NCBI RefSeq assembly: GCF_018446385.1
Contig: NC_056001.1
Span: 108,044,436 to 108,108,435, forward strand
DNA length: 64,000 nt
DNA from: Zingiber officinale
Taxonomy: Eukaryota; Streptophyta; Magnoliopsida; Zingiberales; Zingiberaceae
Reading direction: 5' to 3'
Shown here: piece by piece, positions 10,369 to 22,123 of the stretch
Layout of the letters: the number at the start of each line of letters is the position of its first letter
How positions within the stretch are numbered: the stretch's first letter is position 1
Notes under the pieces: model-generated
Database searches by the model: none
Seen by the model: only the letters and a program-made list of their open reading frames with translations
What the model was told of the DNA's origin: nothing
Translations under genes and position numbers: made by a program

Positions 10369-11792
10369 TTATGGTCCGCTTGCCTGTTCCTGGCTGCAGC
10401 CGACCGCATGGATCTGTAGCTGCCGGACACTCGCTTTCCTTGCTCGGTTGGAATCTCCTCCGGTCGGACCACCAGCTATGATGCTGATCTCACCTCGGGA
10501 AGTATTACTTCTATTTTCTTCTTCCCGAGCGGACGGTCGAGACCGTTCTCTAGACATTCGCCGACTCTCCCTCCTTGGAGAGCGATGCCGATCGGGATTC
10601 TGTTGTTGTCGCCTATCAGGTTGCGTCCGATCGGCTTCATGAGTTCTCTGTCGCCTATCGGATGAGGGAGATCGTCGACCATCATTCCGAGGAACGGGAT
10701 AAGCAATCAAGGGAAGACTTCGACAATCCCTTGTGTTGTGCGTATCCGTCCGGTGGAAGGAGCAGAACATCGGGGTCCATTTCTTCTTTGGCTTGGGCCG
10801 AACGACAGCTACCTCTTGCACGTGGGACCTTGCATGGGGGGAGCGGATTACTTCGGCCCTCGGTCCTCTGGGAGGATGGGCAGCGTGCGACTTCCGCTCG
10901 GCAATAGGAGCCCGCTCGGTTGGTGTTCTTTTTTCCGGGCTGCTTGGGCTTCCTCTACGTTGATGTATTCGTTGGCCCGGTGTAGCATGTGGTCGTAGTC
11001 TCGGGGCGGCTTGCGAATGAGCGATCGGAAGAAATCCCCATCCACTAGGCCTTGTGTGAAGGCATTCATCATTGTCTCCGAGGTGGCCGTTGGAATATCC
11101 ATGGTCACTTGGTTGAACCGCTGGATATAGGCTCTAAGCGGCTCTCTTGGCTCTTGCTTGATTGCGAACAAGCTGACACTCGTCTTCTGATAACGCCGAC
11201 TGCTTGCAAAATGATGGAGGAAGGCCGTTCGGAAGTCCTTGAAGTTTGTGATGGACCCATCCGGCAACCTCCAAAACCATCGTTGAGCCGATCCAGAGAG
11301 GGTGGTTAGAAAGACTCGATACTTCACCCCATCCGTATATTGGTGAAGGGTAGCAGTGTTGTCGAATTTACCCAGATGATCATCCGGATCGGTGGTCCCA
11401 TTGTATTCGCCGATCGTCGGGGGCACGTAGTGCTTTGGCAGAGGATCCTTCAAGATGGCTTCTGAGAATTGGCGATTAATCCGTTCGGGCGATGCGTCCG
11501 CTCGGGGGGCTTTCCCTTTTCTGTCTTCTCGTCTTGGCCTTTCATCAGAAGAAGATCCCCGATCTCTATGGGTTGCTGCGGCTTCGGGGGTGCGGAATAG
11601 GGCCCGATGAAATGCAACGGTGGCCTGCGGTGCTTTCGCTCGGCCACCAGACGCAGACATTGCTTGCTGCTCCGGCCGCTCGGCTGCTGCTTTCTGTTTT
11701 TGTTCCACAAGCTTGGCGGCCCTCAACTCGACCAGAGCGTCGAGTTCCTCCGTGGAGAGCGTCACCGTGTGTTGTCGTCCAGTCTCGTCCAT
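10369..11792 (-). pseudogene. Tat element gag (frameshifted)
   Basis: Retrotransposon Gag, the structural protein that forms the particle and binds element RNA. The first frame runs 11792-10848 from ATG, with a basic and acidic N-terminal part and then the Retrotrans_gag core (around LPKHYVPPTIGEYNGTTDP to the LSGSAQRWFW region). A second frame, 10821-10369, continues with a zinc-knuckle-like CSFHRTDTHNTRDC. The frame change between 10848 and 10821 and the break before the protease show decay, or unresolved frameshifts. It lies directly inside the 5' LTR, as expected for gag. Confidence 0.85.
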
Positions 11793-11819
11793 TGCTTCTG
11801 CTCGGATACAGGAGCGTTC

Positions 11820-11834
11820 CCACAGACGGCACCA
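11820..11834 (-). promoter_or_regulatory. Primer-binding site of the Tat element
   Basis: On the minus strand, directly after the 5' LTR and a short spacer, TGGTGCCGTCTGTGG is read. This is close to the TGGCGCCGTC-type sites common in Tat and Athila elements. The tRNA cannot be assigned surely from the sequence alone. Confidence 0.6.
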
Positions 11835-11837
11835 AAT

Positions 11838-12679
11838 TGATCCTGTCCGAATGCTGAATCAACGGACGCTGGTCACGTGGCGCTCCCCGGCTGCTGACGT
11901 GGGTCTTCGATTGGTTGCACGAACCTCCGGCGAACCTGCACAGAAGTCGGGTCGGGAAGGGGTTCCCGGCGGCGACCCTCCGACGCTCAAGTCAGGCAAG
12001 CAAGCAGCAAAAAAGAGTGGCTCCAAAGGTGTTGAACGCGTACCTCCGGCGAAGTATAAGGCTCTTTATATAAAGTGGTGAAAGAGCTCCTGCACGTCCA
12101 CCGAGGCGCATATGTGTCCGCAGCCCATACCTCAGTATGTGTCTGTCAGAAAGCTTACCTGACGCCATACTGCTACAGTCCAAGTACGTCTTCGATGGGA
12201 CAACAGAACACCTCTTTATCAGACTTGGAGTATGGCCTAGCCATAGGACTTGACAGCTGTCATAAAATGTTCTTGTCCTTCTTTACCGACTACAGGCCGG
12301 GGCGTCCGTCCGACCGGCGGGACGAGGCCTCCGTCTGGCCAGCATTCCTCTTACGCCCGACCGGACCACCCTTACATCACGTCCGGCCTTCCCTCTTCAT
12401 CGGCATGCTGGGGAGATCTTCGGTAAGATATTATATAGGGACTACTAGCAGTATGTTACATTGTCTTCGGACGATCATGGCGTCCGATCGGCCCTTTGTT
12501 ATTGTTCCATTGAGCGTCGGAACCCCGACCTCTGTCGGGGCGCCTTTTGCTGTCCGTTATTCACCAGTCGGCCGGCCGGGAGGTCGGCCCATCCTTCTCC
12601 GGTCGGCCACCTGACCTTTTGACTACCACGTGACATTGACCCCTCAGAATAGGGACCCCCTATTTTAACCGCCGGATCA
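11838..12679 (-). repeat. 5' LTR of the Tat-like element
   Basis: 842-bp direct repeat of 1701-2542, bounded by TGATCC and GGATCA. It is the 5' LTR because gag starts just to its left on the minus strand. A minus-strand TATATAAAG at 12064-12072 is the likely U3/R core promoter. Confidence 0.93.
12064..12072 (-). promoter_or_regulatory. TATA box of the Tat 5' LTR
   Basis: TATATAAAG read on the minus strand, about 600 bp into the LTR. It is the expected core promoter for the genomic RNA and is conserved in the partner LTR at 1927-1935. Confidence 0.6.
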
Positions 12680-13790
12680 ACTAACTTAGCAGAAAACTAT
12701 GGGTCAATTTCCCATATAAAAAACACTTAAAAAATAATTACTTATTTTTTAAAATAATAAAGTAAAAGACTCATTGCTCTAATTGTTATTTATTTATATT
12801 TAGAATTTAATTAGGAAATGATGATATGGTAGTGTTGTTTAAAATTATTATAAGATTATTTTTCAAACATTTAGTACTGAATCCCAATGATATTGTCTGA
12901 AATTTAAAATTTGTGTAAAAATGATCATGAAACGATTTTGATCACTTTAATCAAAATTATGATATTTTTTATTTAAAATTTATCTCTTTGAACATCTTGT
13001 GGGTCGCACTGTCCAACTTACTAGGGGTTAATATATTTCTCTATTACTTCGTAGTCAATTGTCAAGTAAGGTAATATTAAATCTGATGAAGTGATTGATT
13101 GAGCCCAACGAAGATTTTCAATCATTTGCTAGGATAAATCGTTGAAGTATATACGGAGATCCATTTTGACCGCTAACATTCCCAAATTCACTACTTATTG
13201 AAAAAAAAATCAATAATATTCAATAATTAAGTGTTGAACTTTATCCCTCTGAAAAATCTAATCAGGATATCATACCCCAAAGAACTAATTATAACTAGGA
13301 GCATTCAATTTGATTTGAATGATCGAACTTTATTATTAAAATTAAATAAATTGAATTGTTTAAAATTTTAAAAATATTAATTTAATTTTTAATATAAACT
13401 CAATCCGTTTAATATTTTTTTAAATCATATTTTTTTAAAAATATTTTATAAAAATTAATTTAAATGGAAATCAAATTTTTAAATAAAAAATGAATTTCAA
13501 AATAAATGGAATAAATTAATTTAATTCGATCTATTATTTAGATTTAATCGAAGTCAAACAAAAATTGAGAAAGAATGTAGTAACTTCACCTGACCATCGG
13601 AAGAGTAGGCGAGTAGGCGACCTGCGCAGGGCTTGCTCTACTTTTTTTCAAATTAAAATCTCCCTCTTTCTCTTTCTCGCTCTTTTTGTCATCGTCTTCC
13701 ATCGCAGCTCTGTCCTACCGACAAGTAAAGTAAAAACGCTGCAAGTTAACCATAACTTATAGTCATATGTTTATTCTCAAGTTTGCTAGA

Positions 13791-13938
13791 AGCTCCTCAA
13801 ACTACCATCGAAAATATAACGACAATGCTTTGCTTAGCATTTTTTTACTTATATATAATTTGTAAGCTCCTCAAACTACCACCGAAAATATAACGACGAT
13901 GCTTTGCTTAGCATTTTTTTACTTATATATAATTTGTA
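13791..13938. repeat. 74-bp tandem duplication
   Basis: Two adjacent copies (13791-13864 and 13865-13938) starting AGCTCCTCAAACTACCA and ending in TATATATAATTTGTA. They are nearly identical, which indicates a recent slip or unequal-exchange event. Confidence 0.9.
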
Positions 13939-14040
13939 AGGAACTTACCAAATATCATTTCCGACATTTCATAACCAATGATAAATTATTTCATTTTAAA
14001 TTATAATTCCCTCTAATCATAATATCTATTAGAAGGATTT

Positions 14041-14222
14041 ATGCTACAACGTACAAGTTCGACGCCTGCTACAACGTGTATCAGCTACTTGGACATTTAG
14101 CTACTACAACGTGTTGTAACCACTTGGACATTTAGCTCCTATAACGTGTAGCAAATACTTGGACATTTAGTTGTTACTGCTACACGATGTTAATTAGCTG
14201 CTATAATGTGTAACAACTACTT
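14041..14222. repeat. Degenerate minisatellite, about 38-40 bp unit
   Basis: About four to five imperfect copies built from the words CTACAACGTGT, AGCAACTACTTGGACATTT and AGCTG. It lies directly before the chromovirus gag. Confidence 0.75.
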
Positions 14223-14278
14223 GATAAGTCGTTTCATTTTAAGTTGGTACTATGGGCGCGTCGGGCTCTTAGACTCCG

Positions 14279-15387
14279 ATGATTTCAAAGGTACCTACAG
14301 CGATCGTACCCGCCATACCCACTCCTACAATATTCACAGTGCCACCAGTGGTGCCACCTGCGGCATATCCGGCACCTCCTCCAGCCGTACCTACGGCGTA
14401 TCCGGCACCTCCTCCAGTAGTACCTGCTGCTACTTACCCGACACACGCACTAGCAGCACCAGTTACACCTACTGTACCTCCAGCAGCACCCACCTATATT
14501 GGCCCTGCAGTGCCACCAGCGGCACCTGCCCCAGCTTATGCAGTAGCACCGGGGATACCTCCCTTGGCCTATCCAGTGGTACCACTTGTAGTACCAGCTC
14601 CAATGGTTCCACCAGTTCCCGCAGCAGTCCCTACTCACCTTACTGATATAGTTGTGGCACGAGCTCGGATCCCAGCTTTGGCAGAGTCGATGAAAAGTCG
14701 ATTCACCCTTGGCGAGTAGAACATCACCTGGGCGAGATTTAGAGAGGCTTTTGAGAGCCAGTACTTTCCACGGTCATATCAGATGACCTGCCGTCAGGAT
14801 TTTCTGAGTTTTCGTCAGAACAATGCACAGTGACAGATTATAATGCTGAATTCAATTGGTTGGCCAGATTTTATCCAGAATTAGTTGCTGAGGACAGGTC
14901 TCATATGCTTCAGTTTGTCCAGGGACTGGATGGGCATCTGTAAGTAAAGATTGCCGGTTTTAGGAATTTGTCTTACATAGAGGTATTGGACATAGCCCTT
15001 ATGATTGAGTCAGCTCATCAGAGAGCATATCCGGACAAGAAGCGGAAGCAGACAGATCAGACATCAGGACAGATTCAGCCGTCACAGGCTACCGGACAGC
15101 AGCAGAGTGGTCACAGTCAGCCAAGACAGGGAACTTCTGGGGCATCTGGTCGGCCTCAAAAGTCAGAGCGATCTTCATCAGGACATTTTCGATCTTCTCA
15201 GCAGAACCGGAAGCAGCCGGCCAGCGACATTCACTGCACTATATGTGGGTCCAAAGGCCACATCACCTCAGCCTGCTCCCTGGAACAGTCAGTTTTCTAT
15301 TATTGCAAACTGCCTAGGCACCTGAGCCAAGATTGTTCGTTGAAGGCTCAGCATATTGCTTCCGGGGTTTCTGTTCATGGAGGATAA
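14279..15387 (+). pseudogene. Chromovirus gag remnant
   Basis: It starts with a Pro/Ala/Val-rich stretch (14279-14640), then RIPALAESMKSRF and, after a stop near 14717, the gag core seen as WARFREAFESQYFPRSYQ and later MLQFVQGLDGHL. The last open piece, 14968-15387, contains one zinc knuckle starting CTICGSKGHITSAC and a second, defective knuckle after it. This is the order of Tekay-type Gag. Stops and frameshifts make it non-functional. Confidence 0.83.
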
Positions 15388-15539
15388 CCCAGTCAGACAG
15401 GGACTCAGCGAGGAGGGCGGAGAGCCCAATCCTCGGATAGCCAGCAGAGGACAGCTCCCCCTACAGTAGCTGCATATGGCATGCACGGATAGGAGCACTC
15501 CAGCGCCGTTATAGTATCCCAGAGCTCTATTCCGGGACC

Positions 15540-15720
15540 TCAGTATCAGACGCAGGGGCAGTATCAGTTGTAGCCTCAGCCACTAGTGCAGTATCAGCTG
15601 CAGCCCCAGCCACTAGTTCAGTACCAGTCACAACCTCAACCCCTAGTGCAGTATCAGCCGCAGCCTCAGCCACTAGTTCAGTACTAGTCGCAGCCCCAGC
15701 CACCTGTCCAGTATCAATCG
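15540..15720 (+). repeat. 36-bp coding-type repeat (Gln/Pro-rich)
   Basis: About five copies of a 36-bp unit translating to variants of QPQPLVQYQ. It sits in the hinge between Gag and the protease region of the chromovirus, and some copies carry stop codons. Confidence 0.8.
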
Positions 15721-15824
15721 TAGCCCTCATATCCATCTCTGGCACAATATCCAGTACCGACTCAGTGGCAGGCTCAGACAGGCGCAACAGCCTTTGGTAG
15801 CACTACCACCTCCACCACCACCAG

Positions 15825-16592
15825 AGACGGGACGTATTCACGCGGTTACCAGAGAGGATGCACAGTGGGCCGACGGATCTGTTTCCCGCGGTATGGTCTC
15901 AGAAGATCGAGTCTATCACCAACTGGGAGCAACCAAAATTAGTTCAAGAGATCCAAAGTTTCTTGGGATTGGTCGGATATTACAGACGTTTCATTGAGGG
16001 TTTCTCGCGTATCTCTATGCCGCTGACACGCCTGACCAGGAAAGGTGTGAAGTTCACGTGGGTCCGAGGCTTGCGAGACTAGTTTCCAGGAGCTGAAGCG
16101 GAGATTAGTGTTGGCACTAGTTTTGGTTTTACCTTCTAGAGAGGACAGATTCATACTCTACACTGACGTTTCTTTTCAGGATTTAGGCACTGTCCTGATG
16201 CAACACGGCAGGGTAGTCTCTTATGCTTCTCATCAGTTGAAGGAGCATGAGAAGAACTACTCAGTACATGATTTGGAGTTAGCCGCCATTATATTTGCTT
16301 TGAAGATTTGGCAGCATCACCTTTATGGTATTACATTTGAGATTCTCACTAATCATAAGAGTCTCAAATACCTTTTCACTCAGAAGGAACTTAATCTCCG
16401 ACAGAGGAGATGGATGGAGTTTTGAAGGATTACGATGGTACTATTAGCTACCACCCAGGGAAAGCTAATATGGTTGTCGATGCGCTTAGCCGGAAGTCCA
16501 GAGGGACTTTAGCTTGCCACCGAGTTGTGGTCACGGACTTGATTCAGGATTTCTCCGAGTTTGGCCTTGAGAAGCAGGGACGGACAGAGTAG
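15825..16592 (+). pseudogene. Chromovirus RT C-terminal end and RNase H remnant
   Basis: The sequence passes from a pre-protease motif (RIHAVTREDAQ) almost directly to the end of the RT (WEQPKLVQEIQSFLGLVGYY). A deletion has therefore removed the protease and the catalytic RT. RNase H follows: [35 protein letters not shown], then ANMVVDALSRKS. Stops occur near 16081 and 16423. Confidence 0.85.
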
Positions 16593-16789
16593 GGTATTCT
16601 GGTTACCATGGTTGCTCAGTTATCGATCAAGACGAGGATCCGAGAGGTCCAGGCCGGTGATTAGCACTTATAGTCCATTGGCAGTTAGGTAGCTTCCGGG
16701 CAGCAGACAGAGTTCATCTGAGATGACGCGGGTATTATATATTTTCGAGATCGATGATGCGTACTTCCATCTCACCCGATCAGGGAGGA

Positions 16790-18050
16790 GTTACTTCAGA
16801 AGGCTCATCACTCTCGATTTGCTATCCACCCAAGCGAGACCCCGCATGTATTGAGACTTGAGGCGTTCCTATTGGTGAAATGGCATGAAGAAAGACATCG
16901 CGGAATTTGTAACTAGATGTCTTGTCTATCAGCAGGTGAAGGCTGAGCACCAAAGACCTGCTAGATTACTTCCGAGGATTCTGATTTCAGAGTGGAAATA
17001 AGAGCACATCACTATGGATTTTGTGGTGGGATTGTCTAGGGCACGATAAGACCATGACATGATTTGGGTAGTCGTTGACCGATTAACCAAATCCGCACAC
17101 TTCTTAGCGATCCAGAAGACCAATTCTCTGGATCGATTGGCAGAGCTGTATTGTCGAAAGATCATCAGATTGCATGGTGTTCCATTGAGTATTATATCGG
17201 ATAGAGACCCACGGTTCACGTCTCAATTCTGGCAGAGTCTGCAGCAGACCTTGGGTACACAGCTTCGATTCAGCACAGCTTTTCATCCATAGATAGATGG
17301 GCAATCAGAGTGGACCATTCAGACTCTAGAGGACTTGCTGAGGTCTTGTGTTATAGATTTTGGAGGCAACTGGGAAGACCACTTGCCATTGGTAGAGTTC
17401 GCCTACAACAACAGCTATCATTCGGCTATCCAGATAGCACCGTTTGAAGCGTTGTATGGTAGGCCTTGTCGTACACTCACCCTCTGGGAGGAGGTTGGGG
17501 AGGCTCAGCTGTTAGGACCTCATAGAGCTCAGCAGGAGGCAGAATTGGTCCGTACTATCAGACGGAGGATGTCCAAGGCGCATGACCGTCAGAAGAGTTA
17601 TGCTGATCGGAGACGTAGACCCCTGGAGTTCTCTACTGACGACCATGTATTCCTGAGAGTCTCACCCATGAAAAAGGTGAAGAGATTTGGCCTCTGAGGT
17701 AAGCTAGCTCCATGATACATTGGGCCTTTCCAGATCTTGGAGAAGATTGGAGCAGTAGCTTATCGTTTGGAGCTACCACCGGCTCTGGCAGACGTTTACG
17801 ATGTGTTCCATGTGTCTATGCTGAGGAGATATGTAGCTGACCCAGCACATGTTCTGTCAGATATACCAGTTCTCATTCAACCCAGTGTTACCTACGAGGA
17901 GGTCCCGGTACAGATTCTGGACCAGAGAGAGCGTCAGCTGCGAAACAAGACTATCCGACTGGTTAAATTCGGATGACAACATCATTCTGACGAGAAGGCT
18001 ACTTGGGAGATCAAGGATACGATCCGAGCTTGATACCCCCATCTTTTCAC
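16790..18050 (+). pseudogene. Chromovirus integrase and chromodomain remnant
   Basis: The integrase zinc finger is degraded (around 16790-16940). The core is clear: [39 protein letters not shown] and a QSEWTIQTLEDLL region. After integrase come GPFQILEKIGAVAYRLELPP and DVFHVSMLRRYV, then a chromodomain ending in KATWEIKDTI. This C-terminal chromodomain defines the chromovirus clade, where it targets integration to heterochromatin. Several in-frame stops are present. Confidence 0.87.
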
Positions 18051-19705
18051 TTGAGGTATGTGGGTTAATTTTCCGTTCGGCATTTATATTATCTATCTAT
18101 TGCTAGTACTTGTTGATGGTAAATAACGAAATTTAGGGACCAAATTTTTATTAGTGGGGGAGAATGTAAAATACCAAAAAATGGCGAATAACCATAAGGG
18201 AATTTTTAGAAATTTTTTGAGAATTTTTCGGAGCTCGTTTGACGAGTTTAAGGGGATAAATTAAGGAGCTAGCAGAAAGTCTGTTTAAGCTACCTCATTT
18301 AAGTGAGGAAAAGTTTGATTTTTCTTTTGTTTTCTTTTCTTTCCTCCGCGTGCCCTAGCCATCTTCTCGCTATTTCTTCCTCTTCTTCCCTTCTCTCGCG
18401 TCATCTTCTTCTCCTCTTCATCTTCCCCAACCGGCACCGCTTCGCGCTTCCTCTCCCATGCAAACAAAGCCTCAACAAAGGAGGAAACAAGGCAGATCTT
18501 CTCCCCCTTCCTCTTCCTCTCGCCGAACCCTTCTCCCCTTCACGCGATTGCCGACCACTACAAGCCGAAGCTAGGTTGCGACGCCGCCGATCTCCACGGC
18601 CACCAGCATCAGGTGTGGTCGCGACGGAGGACGAAGCTAGCCCCTCAGTTGATCTTCTTTCCTCTGTTCTTTGCGTCTCCACCGCGAACAGCCACATCAT
18701 GCCGACGTTGTGCAATCCACCGCCGGTCGAGTTCTTGTCTTCCCTTCTCTGAGTCGCCCCTCTGCACGGGGGAGTCGAGCCCTAGATCCGATTTCACGCA
18801 TCTTGCCGCACCGACCAGTTTCCTCTTCACTGTGCCGATTCTTTCCTTCCTCTCTGGTTGTCGACGATCTTGAAGGTAGGTGTTCTGCCCTAGTTGTGAT
18901 TTGGTTCCTGATCTTCTATATAGTGTTGATCTGGGTGTTTGATTGGGAAACAGTGGATGTTGTTGGTTCCAATCACCACTATCGTCGACAGGGGATAGCT
19001 CCTTCGTTGGATCCTTGGTCATCACAGACAATTGGAGAGGAAGAAGGTATTGTGCACAGATTATTTCTGGAATTAGGTTGTTAATAAATTGTTTTGTTGA
19101 ATTCTTGATTCCTCTTCTTGATCTGATCAGTGAAGTAGTCCAACAAGTGTAGGGTTCTGTGGATCTGGAATTTGTGGGGTATTTGTGTGCTAAATCTCTA
19201 ATTGTGGTGGTTTCTAGTATTCCCAGCGGTTGCGACTTTCGACTGTGAGTTATCAGTGGTGGTTTGAGTTGAGGTAAGGTGTAGGAAATTTATCCTTACT
19301 GTAGTTTACACCTAGAATTAAAATTAGGAAAGATTTGGAATTTGTTTTAGAATATATTATTATGTGGTAGTTTGTTCATTTAAATAACTGATTGGAGGAA
19401 CAGATAATTAGGGTTAAATGATGGATCTAATCTAAGTTCGGATTAGACTCATTTTAGGTAGCTAATCGAGGTTAATGAATGAATTAGGGTTCCTGGTAAA
19501 TAAGAATTTTTTTTAGCTATTTGATATTTATGGTAGTAGCTAAATTAAAGGTGTTGTTACAGGACTCTGATTTACAACAAGCTGCCTTACGTGGGATTAT
19601 CTTTGGCACACACTATATTGGAGGTGGGTACCTTGACTTATCTTTAGATATTATCATTTGATATGCATAGTAAATTTTAACGAGTAGTAATAATTATGTT
19701 ATATC

Positions 19706-20787
19706 TGTTGGGACATTGACGCTTGCTAGAGGGGGTGAATAGCGTCTCACCCAAATCGATCGCTTCCTATAATGTTAGTGCACAACGAAAATACAAAAAC
19801 AAATACTAACAAGAGAAAGCAAACCTAACACGTTGATTTAACGTGGTTCGGAGATAAAGCTCATACTCCACGGCTGCCCGTAAGGTGGACGATCCCGATC
19901 CTTCGGTGGATGACTCCCCGGAAATCCTCCGGTTAGCTCAAGCTCCTTGTCGGTGGAGAAACCTTGCTACAAACACTTGAATACAAGCACATCGATCACA
20001 CGAAGGCTTGGGAGACTCTAATAGGCTTTAACCAAGTCTATTTCATCAAACATGCCCAAGCACCTCGAGCTCTATTAAATAGAGCTCGAGAGGAAAACAC
20101 TAAGTTGTTTTCCCGCTACCAGTCGACTGGTCCTTTAAGTGAAGCCGACCATTACCCAACGTTCGGTTACTAGTCGACTGCTACAGTGTACCAGTCGACT
20201 GCTACATTAACCAGTCGACTGCTACATTAGTGCTACAGTGTTGCGCCAGTACTGCTACATTTTCGCTACATTACTACTACATTGTCACTACATTACTGCT
20301 ACAGTGTCGCTACATTACTGCTACAGTGTCGCTACAATACTGCTACAGTAAATCCTAAAACACAGAATTTTGCCCTGAGTACAATCACTCAGCACTCGTC
20401 CTCGCCCGACCAACCTAGACCTAGCTTTCTAGCCTCCTCCATCAGCCTCGCGTCCCTCGGATATCTCCCCATCCTTCACGTCTTGCCTTCTGGAGCTTCC
20501 TTCGGACTTGTTCATATTGTTGGGTCTTCCTTTGCCAAGAGGCTCCTCACCTCCGGGACTTCATCCATTGTCAAGTCACACTTAGACTTACGTTGCCAAG
20601 ACTACATGCTTGGACTTACCCCGCCAAGACTCATTCTTGGACTTTCCTCCTTTGCCAAGATCACACTTGGACTTTCCTTGTTGTACATGTATCATGCACA
20701 CTCACAATGCATATCAAATACAACAATAAACCTAACTTAAACATTTGCCCAAACATCAAAACCTAGGGCACCTAGATTGCTCCAACA
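19706..20787 (-). repeat. 3' LTR of the gag-only element
   Basis: 1082 bp, the partner of 25998-27005. It contains a microsatellite-like run of CTACATTACTGCTACAGTG words (20215-20350) and several AGTCGACT palindromes. The polypurine tract lies directly to its right, read on the minus strand. Confidence 0.88.
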
Positions 20788-20802
20788 ATCTCCCCCTTTT
20801 TT
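20788..20802 (-). promoter_or_regulatory. Polypurine tract of the gag-only element
   Basis: The minus strand reads AAAAAAGGGGGAGAT immediately before the LTR start, which fixes the element's orientation. Confidence 0.75.
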
Positions 20803-20904
20803 ATGTTTGGCAACCTGTTTAAGTTAGGGAAACATAAATGCAATACATATGCAAATCAACTCATGCATAAATAATGGAACCTAAATCCCTAGGCTCCCCC
20901 TTCA

Positions 20905-21064
20905 CCTAAGCTCTCCCTTGAGCTAGGATTTACCGTAAAGGTAAACTTCTCCCCCTTTGCCAAAACAATCACTCCCCCTTCACCTAAGCTCTCCCTCGAG
21001 CTAGGATTTCTTGCAAAGGTGTATAGGTTTCCCACTTAAACCTAAACTTCTCCCCCTTTGCCAT
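20905..21064. repeat. Tandem duplication, about 80-bp unit
   Basis: Two related units start with CACCTAAGCTCTCCCT and end in AACTTCTCCCCCTTTGCCA. They lie close to the 3' LTR of the gag-only element. Confidence 0.75.
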
Positions 21065-21199
21065 ACATCAAAAAGAGCTCCAACAATATCCCAATTGTTG
21101 AAAACATGTCATCCAAATTGACCCTAAACTCATGTATTTATCCCCCATAGATCTCATACATTTAAATGATTTGACACGGTCAAGAACAATGTTGAAAAA

Positions 21200-21415
21200 C
21201 ACTTTTAGGCTGGTATCAGTCGACTGAACTAGGTACCAGTCGACTGAACTAGGTACCAGTCGACTGCCCCCTTCGATTTCCACTCACAGAACCTTCTGTG
21301 TTCGAAATACACTGTTACCAGTCGACTGGTATCGGAACCAGTCGACTGGCCTCATCAAAATGAGCTTACAGAGATATTCTGTGCTCAAAAACATTGTTAC
21401 CAGTCGACTGATACT
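21200..21415. repeat. Cluster of AGTCGACT palindromes
   Basis: At least six copies of the core AGTCGACT, mostly as ACCAGTCGACTG, occur within about 200 bp. The same motif recurs in both LTRs (near 20122-20212 and 26412-26508). Confidence 0.85.
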
Positions 21416-21847
21416 CTTTTTGGGCAAAAATCAGTCTTTTTTACTTACTTTCAGAAATGCGTCAAAAATTCCACAGACCTCCAAAAAATCCCAAATTTTG
21501 TGGAGAGATCTATTTTATCCATGTCTACTTGAGAAAAATATATATATAAATATATTTATCACAGATACCAAGATTGACACAAAATTCAAAACTAGCTAAA
21601 TAGTTCAATTGAACATTGACCTAAAGTCCTAGTTTTGGCTTCCTCTTGATGTATCTGCCCATACTAAACCACAATACTTCCCTAGCATGTGTTTATATGA
21701 CATCTATACATCAAAAACTAATTTTTATGCAATATGACCCCCAATATCATATTTTCATGCATGAAACACATCCCAATTGTGCCAACCCACTAGGTTAGAG
21801 ACTTAAGTCCTTCTCCTAACCACTTGGCACATTTGATGACCCATCTA

Positions 21848-22123
21848 TCATGGGTCCCAAAATCTCTTCCTATCCTTAGGAATCTTAACCTTAGTCACCT
21901 CCCTTGGTGATTCATCCACTATGGCTACGCCACTTCGGTGCACCTCGGGTGACACTTGGCCTACTACACTCACCTTCTTAACCTTAGACACATTGTATTT
22001 GGTTAGTTTCTTCTTATCCTTCACCTTGGACACCTCATCCTTGCCATAATTATATGTCACCCTAACATATTCCTTCTTATTGGCCTTGGATGACTCTCCC
22101 TTGTCCTTGGTCACACCTCCCAT
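21848..22123 (-). other. Lys-rich open frame in the gag-only element
   Basis: 92 codons, very rich in Lys, Val and Ser, ending in IPKDRKRFWDP. It may be a displaced C-terminal part of Gag, since similar Lys/Val/Thr-rich sequence (KVTKKVAREV) ends the main gag frame. No domain is recognised. Confidence 0.35.

Larger units (their letters stand above)
1701..12679 (-). mobile_element. Ty3/gypsy LTR retrotransposon, Tat-like, complete
   Basis: A complete 10,979-bp element in minus orientation. Its two 842-bp LTRs both begin TGATCC and end GGATCA (plus-strand reading), and ACTAA is duplicated at 1696-1700 and 12680-12684. In element order: 5' LTR (11838-12679), primer site, gag, protease, RT, RNase H and integrase down to 6686, a tandem array, a gene on the opposite strand, polypurine tract, and 3' LTR (1701-2542). 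An antisense extra ORF between pol and the 3' LTR with a repeat-rich spacer is typical of the Tat/Retand/Ogre group. The LTRs differ at roughly 5% of sites by eye, mostly transitions. The coding region has several stops and frameshifts, so the copy is probably not autonomous. Confidence 0.93.
12685..14270. other. AT-rich region without recognised genes
   Basis: A low-complexity AT-rich stretch between the Tat element and the chromovirus body. No coding frame of family character was seen. It contains the two small tandem duplications listed separately. A 5' LTR for the chromovirus was looked for here and not found. Confidence 0.6.

Noticed and set aside
12685-14270. 5' LTR of the chromovirus
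   Set aside because: No sequence matching the 3' LTR start (TGTAAAATACC) or its body was found here.
14206-14646. 146-codon Ser/Thr/Cys-rich frame
   Set aside because: It is the shifted reading of the Pro/Ala-rich chromovirus gag start. Its composition is an artefact of the repeats.
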